This document shows positions 26,610-35,211 of a DNA stretch of 64,000 bases, one piece after another (position 1 is the stretch's first letter; each line of letters starts with the position of its first letter). Source of the stretch: Lysinibacillus pinottii (GTDB lineage Bacteria; Bacillota; Bacilli; Bacillales_A; Planococcaceae); assembly GCF_024753545.1 (NCBI RefSeq), contig NZ_JANTOO010000010.1, positions 477,007 through 541,006 of the forward strand. Direction: 5' to 3'. The notes under the pieces were generated by a model that did no database searches, had not been told where the DNA came from, and was given only the letters and a program-made list of their open reading frames with translations. Both the position numbers and the translations under genes were made by a program.

Positions 26610-28366
26610 TTGTTATTCTCTCCTTTTAATTCATGTAAGCCCTGTGTTCCAACCGGTGGCGTTTTTACCCATGGAATGGCCACAAATTGATTATTGCTGA
26701 TGGATCTAACTTCTTTTAGCCATTTTGTTTCAGCTTGTTGTTTTTGAATTAATGTTGGACTTGTTGTATAGATAGATGAAAATGTCTGATTAACAACCCT
26801 CCAATCAACAGATAATCCAGCACGGTGTAAATCTTCTTGTAAGCGCGAAGCTTCATAAACAGGTGTTGCTTCAGGAAGAGTTACAATGGCAACACTCGTA
26901 TAAGAGGCATCACGCAACCTTGGTAACAGGTTAGAAACAGCTGGAGGAATATCCCCTTGTGAACCCCGATGATAAGCTTCTGTTGCGTCTAGTAAAAGCA
27001 ACGTATGCCCTGTTGGTGCGGTATCAATAATAATGACTTCATCTTGATGATTTTCTACCACGTTAGCAAATGCTCTGAATACAGCTATTTCCTCTGTACA
27101 AGGAGAAGCCAAATCCTCTTTCACAAATGCTAAACCTTCCTCATTCATCGTTTCACTTGCCTTTGCAAGCACTTCTGCTTCATAGTTTGCCACTTCTGCT
27201 TTTGGATCAATACGACTTATCGTTAAATTTTTAACGTTGTCATCACCGAATGTCCAATTGAGATGTGCGGCAGGATCTGTTGTAGTTAAATGTACATGAG
27301 TACCCTCTTCCGCTAATCGTAATGCAATATAAGAAGCCACCGTTGTTTTTCCAACCCCACCTTTACCCATCGTAAAAATGAGTTTCGGCTTACGTTCTAA
27401 ATAATCCGCAATCATTTCTTCTATCTCAGGAATCTTAGTTTCTTCATTTGATTCATCTTCATATACAACTTCTTGGTCAGTCATCCATGCTTGCAGACGC
27501 TCAATACTTGATAATGAGTATGGTACAAATGGTAAGTAGAAATGCTCAAATCGATTTAGTTCATCAGGAATTCTTGCTAATGCATCAGCTTGACGCGCAA
27601 TGAAAGCCTCTTCAATATCATCAGTAGAATAGACATTACTCATATATCCATTAATTAGTAATGTCTGATTTTGAATACCGATTTCAAACAGCTCCTGAGA
27701 AGCACGTGCTGCTTCCTTTAAAGGGTTTTCCTCAGGACGTGTCACTAACATTAACGTTGTTTGATTAGCATTCTTTAAACGTTCAACTGCCTCTTTATAG
27801 ACTTCTCGTTGCTGTTCTAGCCCTTTTAAAGGACCTAAACATGAGGTACCAGTCGTGTTATCATCTAGAAACGTAGACCATGCAGAAGGCAGTTGTAATA
27901 ATCGTAACGTATGCCCTGTTGGCGCTGTATCAAACACGACTGTGTCAAAATTTCCAATGACTGAAGTATCAGTTAATAGTGTTGCAAATTCATTAAAAGC
28001 AGCAATTTCTACTGTGCAAGCACCAGAAAGTTGCTCCTCCATATTTTGTAATACCACATCAGGTAGTTTTCCACGGTACGGACCAACCATTTGCTCTTTG
28101 TAATGCTGTGCCGCCTGTTCAGGGTCCAAATTTATTGCAAATAAATTGTCTATGCCTTCAATTTTTGTTGGACTATTAGAAAGCGTTTGGCCAAAAATAT
28201 CTTGTAAGTTGGAAGCGGGGTCTGTACTAATTAAAAGTACCTTTTTCCTTTCCTTTGCAATGGCTATTGATAGGCTACACGCAACCGATGTTTTCCCAAC
28301 GCCCCCTTTCCCCGTAAAAAACAGGAATGGGGTGTCTGGGAAATGACTTCTTGTAAAGCGTTCCAT
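26606..28366 (-). CDS. arsA: Arsenite-stimulated pump ATPase ArsA
   Basis: 586 residues from ATG at 28366. An earlier in-frame ATG at 28375 touches its own ribosome site, whereas AAAGGAG lies nine bases before this one. Two homologous ATPase halves, each with a deviant Walker A (GKGGVGKTSVACS and GKGGVGKTTVASY) and the signature DTAPTGHT. Cysteines near SGACTVEIAAF and ASPCTEEIAVF correspond to the metalloid site. ArsA uses ATP to drive arsenite export through ArsB or Acr3 and receives As(III) from ArsD. It begins one base after the arsD stop. Confidence 0.96.
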   Translation of the reverse strand: MERFTRSHFPDTPFLFFTGKGGVGKTSVACSLSIAIAKERKKVLLISTDPASNLQDIFGQTLSNSPTKIEGIDNLFAINLDPEQAAQHYKEQMVGPYRGKLPDVVLQNMEEQLSGACTVEIAAFNEFATLLTDTSVIGNFDTVVFDTAPTGHTLRLLQLPSAWSTFLDDNTTGTSCLGPLKGLEQQREVYKEAVERLKNANQTTLMLVTRPEENPLKEAARASQELFEIGIQNQTLLINGYMSNVYSTDDIEEAFIARQADALARIPDELNRFEHFYLPFVPYSLSSIERLQAWMTDQEVVYEDESNEETKIPEIEEMIADYLERKPKLIFTMGKGGVGKTTVASYIALRLAEEGTHVHLTTTDPAAHLNWTFGDDNVKNLTISRIDPKAEVANYEAEVLAKASETMNEEGLAFVKEDLASPCTEEIAVFRAFANVVENHQDEVIIIDTAPTGHTLLLLDATEAYHRGSQGDIPPAVSNLLPRLRDASYTSVAIVTLPEATPVYEASRLQEDLHRAGLSVDWRVVNQTFSSIYTTSPTLIQKQQAETKWLKEVRSISNNQFVAIPWVKTPPVGTQGLHELKGENNK

Positions 28367-28367
28367 C

Positions 28368-28727
28368 TTACGCATCTCCTTTTAGTGACAAGCGTACTTT
28401 TGGCTTTTTTAGTAATTCGTCTTCTGAAAGTCCTGACCACTGTGAAAATTGTTCATTTGTTGGATAGATCCCTTTGCAAAGTAATTCTCCATCCACAAAT
28501 GTTGCAGGCAAGGCTTCCATTCCTTCTGACATTAATAGTTGATTGATTGCTTCGTTTTCTACAAAAGCATTTGGCTCGTTTGTAAGATTAAATCTTTTTG
28601 CTTCTATGTTTGTTTTCTTTAAATTATTCATAATAAATGACATACGCAATAATTCTGGGTCTATAGAGGGTCCACATAAGCCTGTAGAACAGCACATTGC
28701 TGGCTCATAGATATGAATTTTTTTCAA
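28368..28727 (-). CDS. arsD: Arsenic metallochaperone ArsD
   Basis: 119 residues from TTG at 28727, with GAGGAG inside the end of arsC. The N-terminus KKIHIYEPAMCCSTGLCGPS carries the Cys12-Cys13 and Cys18-type metalloid site of ArsD; the later cysteine pairs of the E. coli R773 protein are absent, as in many ArsDs. Thioredoxin-like fold with LPATFVDGELLCKGIYPTN. It hands As(III) to ArsA. Spacing of one base on either side shows tight coupling. Confidence 0.95.
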   Translation of the reverse strand: MKKIHIYEPAMCCSTGLCGPSIDPELLRMSFIMNNLKKTNIEAKRFNLTNEPNAFVENEAINQLLMSEGMEALPATFVDGELLCKGIYPTNEQFSQWSGLSEDELLKKPKVRLSLKGDA

Positions 28728-28728
28728 T

Positions 28729-29148
28729 TTATTTCAGCTCCTCAGCTACAAATTGTTCAATGCGTTTACCAATTGCATCACGAACATTTTGGAATACAGC
28801 CCACTTCTCTTCATCAGTACCTGTCGCTTTCGCTGGATCTTCAAATCCCCAATGCTCACGACGAACGTTAGGAGGTGTCATTGGGCATTTATCAGCTGCA
28901 TCCCCACATAAAGTGACAACTAATGTGGCGTTGTTTAATGTCTCAAAATCAATTAAATCGGATGTATGATTTGAAATATCAACCCCTACCTCCGCCATCG
29001 CTTTAATAGCATTCGGATTGACGCCATGTGCTTCAATACCAGCACTTTTAACTGTCCAATTGGTAGGGAGTAATTTCTTTGCCCATCCTTCAGCCATCTG
29101 GCTTCGACATGAGTTTCCTGTACATAAGAAATAAAGTGTATTTGTCAT
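28729..29148 (-). CDS. arsC: Thioredoxin-coupled arsenate reductase ArsC
   Basis: 139 residues, the standard length of the B. subtilis/pI258 type. P-loop FLCTGNSCRS with nucleophile Cys9, and the relay cysteines Cys81 and Cys88 in LVVTLCGDAADKCPM. It reduces As(V) to As(III) with thioredoxin as electron donor. AAGGAGC precedes the ATG. It is downstream of acr3 and upstream of arsD, giving the order arsR-acr3-arsC-arsD-arsA. Confidence 0.97.
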   Translation of the reverse strand: MTNTLYFLCTGNSCRSQMAEGWAKKLLPTNWTVKSAGIEAHGVNPNAIKAMAEVGVDISNHTSDLIDFETLNNATLVVTLCGDAADKCPMTPPNVRREHWGFEDPAKATGTDEEKWAVFQNVRDAIGKRIEQFVAEELK

Positions 29149-29160
29149 AGTAATTGCTCC

Positions 29161-30219
29161 TTATAATTTAATGGTTTTAAAGTATTTTTTCTGCCAACGT
29201 AAGGCAACCCATACAAGTCCAATGAGGACTAGTACTTCCACTAGTGGTCCAATAACAGCGGCAAATGCCACGCCACTATGCAGACCAAACACACCCACTG
29301 AAACAGCAATTGCTAACTCGAAGTTGTTGCTAGCAGCTGTAAAAGAAAGAGCTGCTGTGACAGGATAAGATGCCCCAACTTTACGGGAAGAGAAGAATGA
29401 CACAGTAAACATGATCACAAAGTAAATAAATAATGGAATAGCAATCCGCACTACATCAAGTGGCAGTTCTACTAATTGCTCTCCCTTTAAAGCAAACATC
29501 ATCACAATCGTGAACAGCAGTGCAATTAGAGTCAGTGGTGAAATTTTCGGTAAGAACTTTTCCTCATACCACTGTTTTCCTTTTGTTTTAATCCCTACCC
29601 ATCGTGTGAGGAACCCTGCAGCAAATGGTATTCCTAAGTAAATTAGAACGCTCTTTGTAATCTCCCACATAGAAATAGATACATGGAAATTCTCTAGACC
29701 AAACCAACCAGGTAATACATTTAAGAAAAAGTAAGCAAAAATAGAATATGTTAAAATTTGAAAAATAGAGTTAAATGCAACTAAACCAGCTACATATTCA
29801 CGGTCTCCACGCGCTAAAACATTCCACACAATCACCATGGCAATACATCGAGCTAAGCCAATCATAATGAGTCCAGCCATATATTCTGGGTAATCATGTA
29901 AAAAGATAATCGCTAAAAAGAACATGAGGAACGGGCCTAGTAACCAGTTTTGTAAAAGTGATAGTAATAGCACTTTCCAATCCTTAAACACTCGCCACAT
30001 TTCTTCATACTTTACTTTTGCTAATGGGGGATACATCATGACAATTAACCCGATAGCAATCGGTATAGACGTTGTGCCAATAGACATGGACTCTAACGCT
30101 TCACCAACATTAGGCATGGTGATACTTAATACAACACCTATTCCCATCGCAACGAATATCCAAAGGGTAAGGTAACGATCTAAAAAAGAAAGCTGTTTGG
30201 TTAATGATTCATTACTCAT
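29161..30219 (-). CDS. acr3: Arsenite permease, ACR3 family
   Basis: 352 residues with ten hydrophobic segments. Acr3 hallmarks: LSFLDRYLTLWIFVAMGIGV at the N-terminus, GLARCIAMVIVWN with the conserved cysteine in TM4, and AASNNFELAIAVSVGVFG in TM9. It exports arsenite, powered by the membrane potential or by ArsA. The start at 30219 overlaps the last codons of arsR by eight bases, with GGGGGAAA inside arsR. Confidence 0.97.
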   Translation of the reverse strand: MSNESLTKQLSFLDRYLTLWIFVAMGIGVVLSITMPNVGEALESMSIGTTSIPIAIGLIVMMYPPLAKVKYEEMWRVFKDWKVLLLSLLQNWLLGPFLMFFLAIIFLHDYPEYMAGLIMIGLARCIAMVIVWNVLARGDREYVAGLVAFNSIFQILTYSIFAYFFLNVLPGWFGLENFHVSISMWEITKSVLIYLGIPFAAGFLTRWVGIKTKGKQWYEEKFLPKISPLTLIALLFTIVMMFALKGEQLVELPLDVVRIAIPLFIYFVIMFTVSFFSSRKVGASYPVTAALSFTAASNNFELAIAVSVGVFGLHSGVAFAAVIGPLVEVLVLIGLVWVALRWQKKYFKTIKL

Positions 30220-30538
30220 TTGTATTTCCCCCTACATGGCAGCAATCTGTGCCACAGTTGCACCCGTTTAAAGGCTGAATTTGTTCTAAAATCCCCTTCA
30301 TCAGTGGCGTTTGTTCCTCTACTAAACGGTAATGTTTCCAAGTCCCTACTTTTCGTTCCGTAATAATGCCTGCCTCCTTTAATTTTCGTAGATGCTGACT
30401 AACGGCTGGTTGTGATATTCCTAGCACATCCACCAAATCACATACACATACCTCCCCATTTTTCATGCATGCAAGTAATTTAATACGATTTAAATCAGCT
30501 GCTGCTTTTAGTTGTTTTTCAATTAGTGTGTTTTCCAT
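30212..30538 (-). CDS. arsR: ArsR-family arsenic-responsive repressor
   Basis: 108 residues: the metal site in helix 3 reads GEVCVCDLVDVL, then the winged helix ISQPAVSQHLRKLKEAGIITERKVG. The C-terminal tail NGCNCGTDCCHVGGNTNE adds four cysteines beyond the usual two-cysteine site. It represses the operon until As(III) binds. GGAGCTC precedes the ATG. First gene of the operon. Confidence 0.95.
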   Translation of the reverse strand: MENTLIEKQLKAAADLNRIKLLACMKNGEVCVCDLVDVLGISQPAVSQHLRKLKEAGIITERKVGTWKHYRLVEEQTPLMKGILEQIQPLNGCNCGTDCCHVGGNTNE

Positions 30539-30551
30539 TTATCTGAGCTCC

Positions 30552-30588
30552 TTATATAATTATTTGCTTATATATCAATTTATATAAA
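30552..30588 (-). promoter_or_regulatory. Probable ars promoter/operator region
   Basis: AT-rich dyad elements directly upstream of arsR: TTATATAA (30552-30559), TTATATA (30568-30574) and TTTATATAAA (30579-30588). Position and symmetry fit an ArsR operator; exact -35 and -10 assignments are unclear. Confidence 0.45.
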
Positions 30589-30600
30589 ATCACCTCGTTA

Positions 30601-31002
30601 AGGAAAGGTGAATTAATATGTATATAACTATATTCTTATATTATGTTTTAAAGTTTTGAATTGCAACAGAAATTTGCCCAATTTGAAAATTTCTTATTTC
30701 AACTCTCTTAAAACAAATTCATTAGAATTAGGATTTGTTTACTTTGCCTTATTTATCGATATTACTGTATCTTTATGAAATATAGTTTGATTAAAAAATA
30801 TCTCTCAATCCTTATCTAATAGAAACCTCAAAAGCTCCATTTTAAATAAGTATGAGAGTTTAAGTACTTTTCTTCACAACCTCCGCGTACTATTTAATTA
30901 TTGTATTTTATTCAAATTATGGCCCTATAACAAGAAAACACCCATTTCTACATGAGTGTCTTAATTGAATGATATCTGTATCCATTATCTTTAAAAGTTT
31001 TT
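30601..31002. other. Spacer with the cupin gene terminator
   Basis: Nothing coding recognised. At 30931-30962 AAAACACCCAT and ATGAGTGTCTT form a stem followed on the minus strand by T-rich sequence; it ends the 31003-31827 gene. Confidence 0.6.
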
Positions 31003-31827
31003 CTACATATTTTTGCTTTGTTGTAGAAGTTTAGATTCCCCTGTCCGTTCCCATTCTTCCACTGTCTCATATGCCTTTTCTGGAGAATATCCTTTTCCTA
31101 CTAGAACCCCCATAAGAATAAATTCCTGAAGAATGTGTGTTGGATTTATTCCTCTTTGAACATCCTCTAATCCTTCATTTACCAAGAATTCCGTGTACCG
31201 CACCCATTCATCTGGAGTCTTGCCAGAAATAACGGTATTTCCATTACTGTTATTGTTACCCTTTTCTCCAGCCGTTGCTGCAGCTTTAGTAGGGTGAACG
31301 GTTCCAAACGGATGGTTAGGCGGGGAATAGATTGAATACAGTTTTAGTGGAATACTTCCTGTATTTGTTAAGTTATGCCATGTTCCGGCAGGGATAAAAA
31401 TGGAAAAATCATCATGGACATTTCTTTTAAAGGTTAAATTATCTTTACTCTCGCCCATTTGAGTTACCCCTTGACCCTGCTCTATACGTAAGAATTGATC
31501 GACATTAGGATGCATTTCTAGTCCAATATCTTCTCCTGGATTTAGACTCATTAATGTTAGCTGTAAATGCTTTCCTGTCCATAAAGCTGTACGATACGTA
31601 TTGTTTTGCTTTGACGCCTCGTTAATATTAATGACAAATGGGTTAGCCCCATAATCTTTTAACATTATTTCATTATTACCATTGGTAGCATGATAAGGAT
31701 TTAATTGATTTGCAGGAATTGCCCCATAAGGGTATGTCCAGTAATTCGGGTATTCCATATAATGATGCATTGATGCATTTCCATAATAAGGGGTTTGATA
31801 TGGATACCCGTTAGATTGATAATACAT
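31003..31827 (-). CDS. Cupin-domain protein, likely spore-associated
   Basis: 274 residues. The Tyr/Pro/Asn-rich N-terminal 50 residues (MYYQSNGYPYQTPYYGNASM...) resemble coat-protein style sequence. Next comes a cupin barrel: GEDIGLEMHPNVDQFLRIE (HxN...E motif) and IPAGTWHNLTNTG. A C-terminal helical region starts at KTPDEWVRYTEFLVNEG. The metal-site histidines are mostly present. Function unknown. A sigma-K-like promoter and the Tyr-rich tail suggest a coat or exosporium protein. AAGGGAATG precedes the ATG. Confidence 0.75.
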   Translation of the reverse strand: MYYQSNGYPYQTPYYGNASMHHYMEYPNYWTYPYGAIPANQLNPYHATNGNNEIMLKDYGANPFVININEASKQNNTYRTALWTGKHLQLTLMSLNPGEDIGLEMHPNVDQFLRIEQGQGVTQMGESKDNLTFKRNVHDDFSIFIPAGTWHNLTNTGSIPLKLYSIYSPPNHPFGTVHPTKAAATAGEKGNNNSNGNTVISGKTPDEWVRYTEFLVNEGLEDVQRGINPTHILQEFILMGVLVGKGYSPEKAYETVEEWERTGESKLLQQSKNM

Positions 31828-31857
31828 TTAATCATTCCCTTCACAGATTCATCGTAT

Positions 31858-31884
31858 TATCATATGCAATTGTTTTAGAAACGT
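31858..31884 (-). promoter_or_regulatory. Sigma-K-like promoter of the cupin gene
   Basis: On the minus strand AC (31884-31883), 16 bases, then CATATGATA (31866-31858), the sigma-K pattern. The start codon lies about 31 bases downstream, allowing a short leader with a ribosome site. Confidence 0.55.
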
Positions 31885-31995
31885 CTTTCATTGAAAATTA
31901 GTTGTATGTTTATCCGTAAAAATAAGAAATATTATCAAAGTAGCAGTGATTACTGTTTAAAGAAAATTTCCGAATGCATCTATTAGCTATATTTA

Positions 31996-32066
31996 TTGCA
32001 CAATCTGGCCCTTTCTATGAATAAAGACGCTTTCCTTATTACGGAAAGCGGCCGATTGTTGAACAA
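31996..32066. repeat. Dispersed palindromic repeat, full copy 1
   Basis: About 71 bases: outer arms CAATCTGGCC and GGCCGATTG, and an inner perfect hairpin CGCTTTCC/GGAAAGCG (32028-32050). A second full copy is at 63226-63297; single arms occur elsewhere. Confidence 0.8.
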
Positions 32067-32120
32067 GATTCCTAATTTTCGGAATTAATAATAACTTCTG
32101 TTTTCGATCACATTTCACTC

Positions 32121-32723
32121 TTAGATATAGTCAAGCCACGAATGACCAGTTGGAAATTGTCTTTTCAAAGTCATTTTTAACCAATCCCTTTGTTCAGGCA
32201 GTAAATGTGGAAGCATAATTTGTAAATCTTTAAAATCTTTTTCTCTAACCTTTGAACTACCACCTTTATAAAGGAGTTGAATTTCGGGTCTCAGGTAAGG
32301 TATCTCATCATCTGTTCTTAAAAATATATCCTCTAATCTTCTTCGAATAGATTTTTCTCTCCTGTAAATCCAGGATTGTTGCTCTGTCTCTACTAACATA
32401 ATTTGAAAAGCCCAGGGAGAACTACTGCTTTTTGTAACCCAGATATCATTTGTGGTTTTTAAAAACTCACCTTCTTGCCAAGGAACAAGTTTCCCATTCT
32501 CTGCTTTGTATAACATCCAATCACTTGACAAATGATTATAGGCGGTCAATTGTTCCTCTCGAAGTAATATTACATCAATATCATCATGTGCCCTTGACTG
32601 TTCGCCTAAATATAAATCTAAAGCCCATCCCCCTCCAATACCCCATTTAATCGGAATAATAGAAAAGAGCTTATTAATTTCTGTTGTGGTGATTGATTCC
32701 CAATTATCTATATCTGTCCGCAA
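32121..32723 (-). CDS. Nucleotidyltransferase, aminoglycoside adenylyltransferase-like
   Basis: 200 residues from TTG at 32723 behind GGAGGAG. The motif GGWALDLYLGEQSRAHDDIDV is the GG...DxD core of the AadB/LinB-like nucleotidyltransferase family (PF10706). A C-terminal LRPEIQLLYKGGSSKVREKDFKDL follows. Homologues adenylylate aminoglycosides or lincosamides, but many chromosomal members have no known substrate; resistance is not shown by sequence alone. It is followed by a palindromic repeat that could act as terminator. Confidence 0.8.
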   Translation of the reverse strand: MRTDIDNWESITTTEINKLFSIIPIKWGIGGGWALDLYLGEQSRAHDDIDVILLREEQLTAYNHLSSDWMLYKAENGKLVPWQEGEFLKTTNDIWVTKSSSSPWAFQIMLVETEQQSWIYRREKSIRRRLEDIFLRTDDEIPYLRPEIQLLYKGGSSKVREKDFKDLQIMLPHLLPEQRDWLKMTLKRQFPTGHSWLDYI

Positions 32724-32918
32724 ATAAATCTCCTCCGGTAGCGTTGAAATAATATTTGAATAAAAGTATCCTGTAACCTTTTAATTTCGTTATAAAATCC
32801 ACCGTTTTAAAATTAACGGTGGAATTCTATTGATTAAATAGGTTTCTTAAAAAGTGGAACAAGATTTTTAAGAAAGTTATCCTATTATCTAAATGATTCG
32901 TATCATTTAGAATGTGAA

Positions 32919-33211
32919 TTACCTTTTCCTTTTCGTAAGTTCAATTAGGCTAATTCCCGTATCTCCAATTTTAAAATAATAATCCATATTGATTGGCATT
33001 TGGTAAAAAGCACGTAATATATTATTAATTACTCCACCATGAGCAACAATCGCTATACTTTCATATGTATCTCCTATCACAATCTTTGAAAATATCGTTT
33101 CTATTCTCATTCGAAATTCTATGAATGTCTCTCCATTCTCAAAACTCTCCCTTCATGTACGTTTAAAATATCTGCTTCACATTCTCAGTGGCGAATTAAC
33201 AGTATTTGCAT
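32919..33211 (-). pseudogene. Histidine phosphatase, internally deleted
   Basis: ATG at 33211 behind TAAGGAGG begins MQILLIRH, then a stop occurs where RHG/RHS would continue, followed by ECEADILNVHEG. After that about 100 codons are missing. A second frame resumes with SFENGETFIEFRMRIETIFS and IAIVAHGGVINNILRAF to GDTGISLIELTK. Both catalytic histidine regions are thus recognisable, but the gene has a stop, a shift and a large deletion. Confidence 0.75.
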
Positions 33212-33322
33212 GCCTTTTCCTCCTTATATCTTTAAATCCCAAAAATATAAAACTAAACTGCTTCCTTTAATTGGATAGACAGTTCTCTCAAAGATTGTTG
33301 CTTCGGGGTTTTGCTATCCTTT

Positions 33323-34120
33323 TCAATTAAGGCGCCCGTTTGTGGAAAAACATTGACTTATAATCTTACTTTCGTTTCGTTTGAACCAGAAATTTACACT
33401 TTCGAAGAACTTTGCGCCATTTTCAATCATACCTAAAGCATCATTAACCGATATTTCATCAGGGTAATACCTTTTAGCACATTCATAAAATTGAATTGCA
33501 AATTTTTTCATTTCTTCGGGTAATAAGTGTATTGCCTTATTTTTTGGCATCTGCCATATTGCAATGGCATCTTGATGTATTAAAGTGAGGACGTGATAAA
33601 TGGTTGGAGAAACTTGTGTATTGAGTAAACGTACAACTCTCGTTAGTCTCTCTTTTCCGTGGTCTAATAGTGTAGAAAAATACTTAGGAACATCAGTTAA
33701 ATCATTTAATGATTGTAATGCCGTTTGCTTCAATTGTCCATTTGATGCTTCCTCTACTGGTAGCCTTCCAGCCACAATTTGATAAGTGCCAGGAACTGGA
33801 CCAATAAATCCCTCTGGCAATTTATCTGTTAATGCATCACATTGAATATACCTAAATGGTTTTATATCAATTTTGCTTAAGTCTCGATGAATTTTTAGAT
33901 ATAATTCCAATGGCAGTATACCTTGTTTTTCAAAAGCCGTTTCCTTCAAATAAAGATGAAAATCAATATCGCTTGAACCTGGAATAATGCCACCTTTTAC
34001 AACGGAACCGTGAACAATTAAACCTATAAAATCCTCTCTTGTATGATATTGATAAATATAAGCAACTTTTTCTACAATTTTTTTTGCTTCCTCTTGTATA
34101 TTTAAAATATTTGTCTTCAT
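33323..34120 (-). CDS. Nucleotidyltransferase-domain protein
   Basis: 265 residues. Pol-beta-type core GLIVHGSVVKGGIIPGSSDIDF (GS...DxD), then a helical C-terminal half (LLPEEMKKFAIQFYECAKRYY). Similar proteins include kanamycin nucleotidyltransferase-like and many unassigned Bacillus proteins. The acceptor substrate is unknown. AGGAGGTATAT precedes the ATG at 34120. It is unrelated to the nucleotidyltransferase at 32121 in detail. Confidence 0.8.
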   Translation of the reverse strand: MKTNILNIQEEAKKIVEKVAYIYQYHTREDFIGLIVHGSVVKGGIIPGSSDIDFHLYLKETAFEKQGILPLELYLKIHRDLSKIDIKPFRYIQCDALTDKLPEGFIGPVPGTYQIVAGRLPVEEASNGQLKQTALQSLNDLTDVPKYFSTLLDHGKERLTRVVRLLNTQVSPTIYHVLTLIHQDAIAIWQMPKNKAIHLLPEEMKKFAIQFYECAKRYYPDEISVNDALGMIENGAKFFESVNFWFKRNESKIISQCFSTNGRLN

Positions 34121-34211
34121 ATATACCTCCTAATTATCTCAAATACATAATTATACCAGAAAGTGACCTTACTTCCTTTATTATTTATTTTTTGGAATTA
34201 TATATGCATTG

Positions 34212-34270
34212 AACTAACCTGGACATTAGTGGAAATCTTCGCTTCTATTGAACAATCACACCCGTTAGTT
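34212..34270. repeat. Second dispersed palindromic repeat, copy 1
   Basis: AACTAAC (34212-34218) and GTTAGTT (34264-34270) frame a segment also found at 38445-38500 with a three-base gap and few differences. Confidence 0.75.
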
Positions 34271-34348
34271 GCACAACATTTATAATTTGCTTTCTAAATT
34301 TGACTTTTAGACGAAGAAAGACGCATTCCAGAAGAAAGGATTGCGCCA

Positions 34349-35047
34349 TTTACAGTATAATAATAAATATTTTTTATTCAAATTTCACTTATTTTTTTAC
34401 AATTGAATTTTCTATTACGCTAACCATATCATCGTTAAAAACATCAATAAGATATTGCTTCGTTTCTCGCATTGTCGTTTACGCAACATACATCCCTTCT
34501 ATTTCTTTACAAGGTTCAATCTTGTGCAAATAGTACTATAAGAAGATTGTAATTCCACTATGATTTCAGGTCTTTATCTTCGTATTCTTCGATAACACCG
34601 TTCCTCTATTTTATCGCCTCTTACTTCGTGTAATTCCGAGATAAACAAATACCATACATACTATAAGACCAAATGTTGCTGGAATAATTATAGATTTGCC
34701 AGAGTTCCCTACAAATAGGATACTCCATCCTACTTTCCCTATTGCTATAAAGGCCATAATCGAGAAGCCGAACCAAATGTTTCGTTGCCAGAAAGCAAGA
34801 GCTAAGAGGGTTAAAGATAGTGGTACCATTAATGTAAGCAAAATTTTACCCAATTCCCAATCCCCAGTTAAATAATCGACTTCATATTGAAGAAATTCTT
34901 GCACTATTGTATCTACAGTAGTCGGTTCAGGGAACCAAAACATGGATGTGAAAATGCAGAACAGAGTAAAGGAGATTCCGGCAAGGCTCCTTTTGAAGGC
35001 AAAAAAACAAAAAGGAATTATAAATATAGGTCTAATATACCAAGAAA
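34349..35047. repeat. Duplicated ~690-bp segment, copy B
   Basis: Matches 21967-22642. This copy contains the intact membrane gene and is probably the source. 34271-34610 outside the gene holds no other recognisable feature. Confidence 0.85.
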
Positions 35048-35168
35048 ACTGATTGTGATGTCTTGCAAAAGCCCAATCAAGTAAATCGTGATTAAATATA
35101 AATGCAATCAGTAAACTGGTGGAGCATAGAGCAAAGAAAATAGCCAAAGGCGTATCATATTTACGCAT
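34611..35168 (-). CDS. Polytopic membrane protein of unknown function
   Basis: 185 residues with about six membrane segments: PLAIFFALCSTSLLIAFIF, YIRPIFIIPFCFFAF, SLAGISFTLFCIFTSMFW, ILLTLMVPLSLTLLALAFW, IWFGFSIMAFIAIGKVGW and IIIPATFGLIVCMVFVYLGI. The loop FPEPTTVDTIVQEFLQYEVD is conserved in the truncated copy at 22229. GGGAAGGAGAAAA on the minus strand precedes the ATG at 35168. Family not recognised. It stands just upstream of the usp/sulP pair in the same direction, so cotranscription is possible. Confidence 0.75.
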   Translation of the reverse strand: MRKYDTPLAIFFALCSTSLLIAFIFNHDLLDWAFARHHNQFSWYIRPIFIIPFCFFAFKRSLAGISFTLFCIFTSMFWFPEPTTVDTIVQEFLQYEVDYLTGDWELGKILLTLMVPLSLTLLALAFWQRNIWFGFSIMAFIAIGKVGWSILFVGNSGKSIIIPATFGLIVCMVFVYLGITRSKRR

Positions 35169-35211
35169 CAGAAGTTTTCTCCTTCCCTTGTATTGGGATT
35201 AATAGACCTCA

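Noticed and set aside
32121..34120. An antibiotic-resistance island formed by two nucleotidyltransferases
   Set aside because: The two proteins are only family-level matches, are separated by a phosphatase remnant, and have no mobile genes around them; resistance is not supported.
34300..34533. 77-codon plus-strand frame
   Set aside because: Lies in the duplicated segment, but the other copy does not keep the frame open, and there is no ribosome site.
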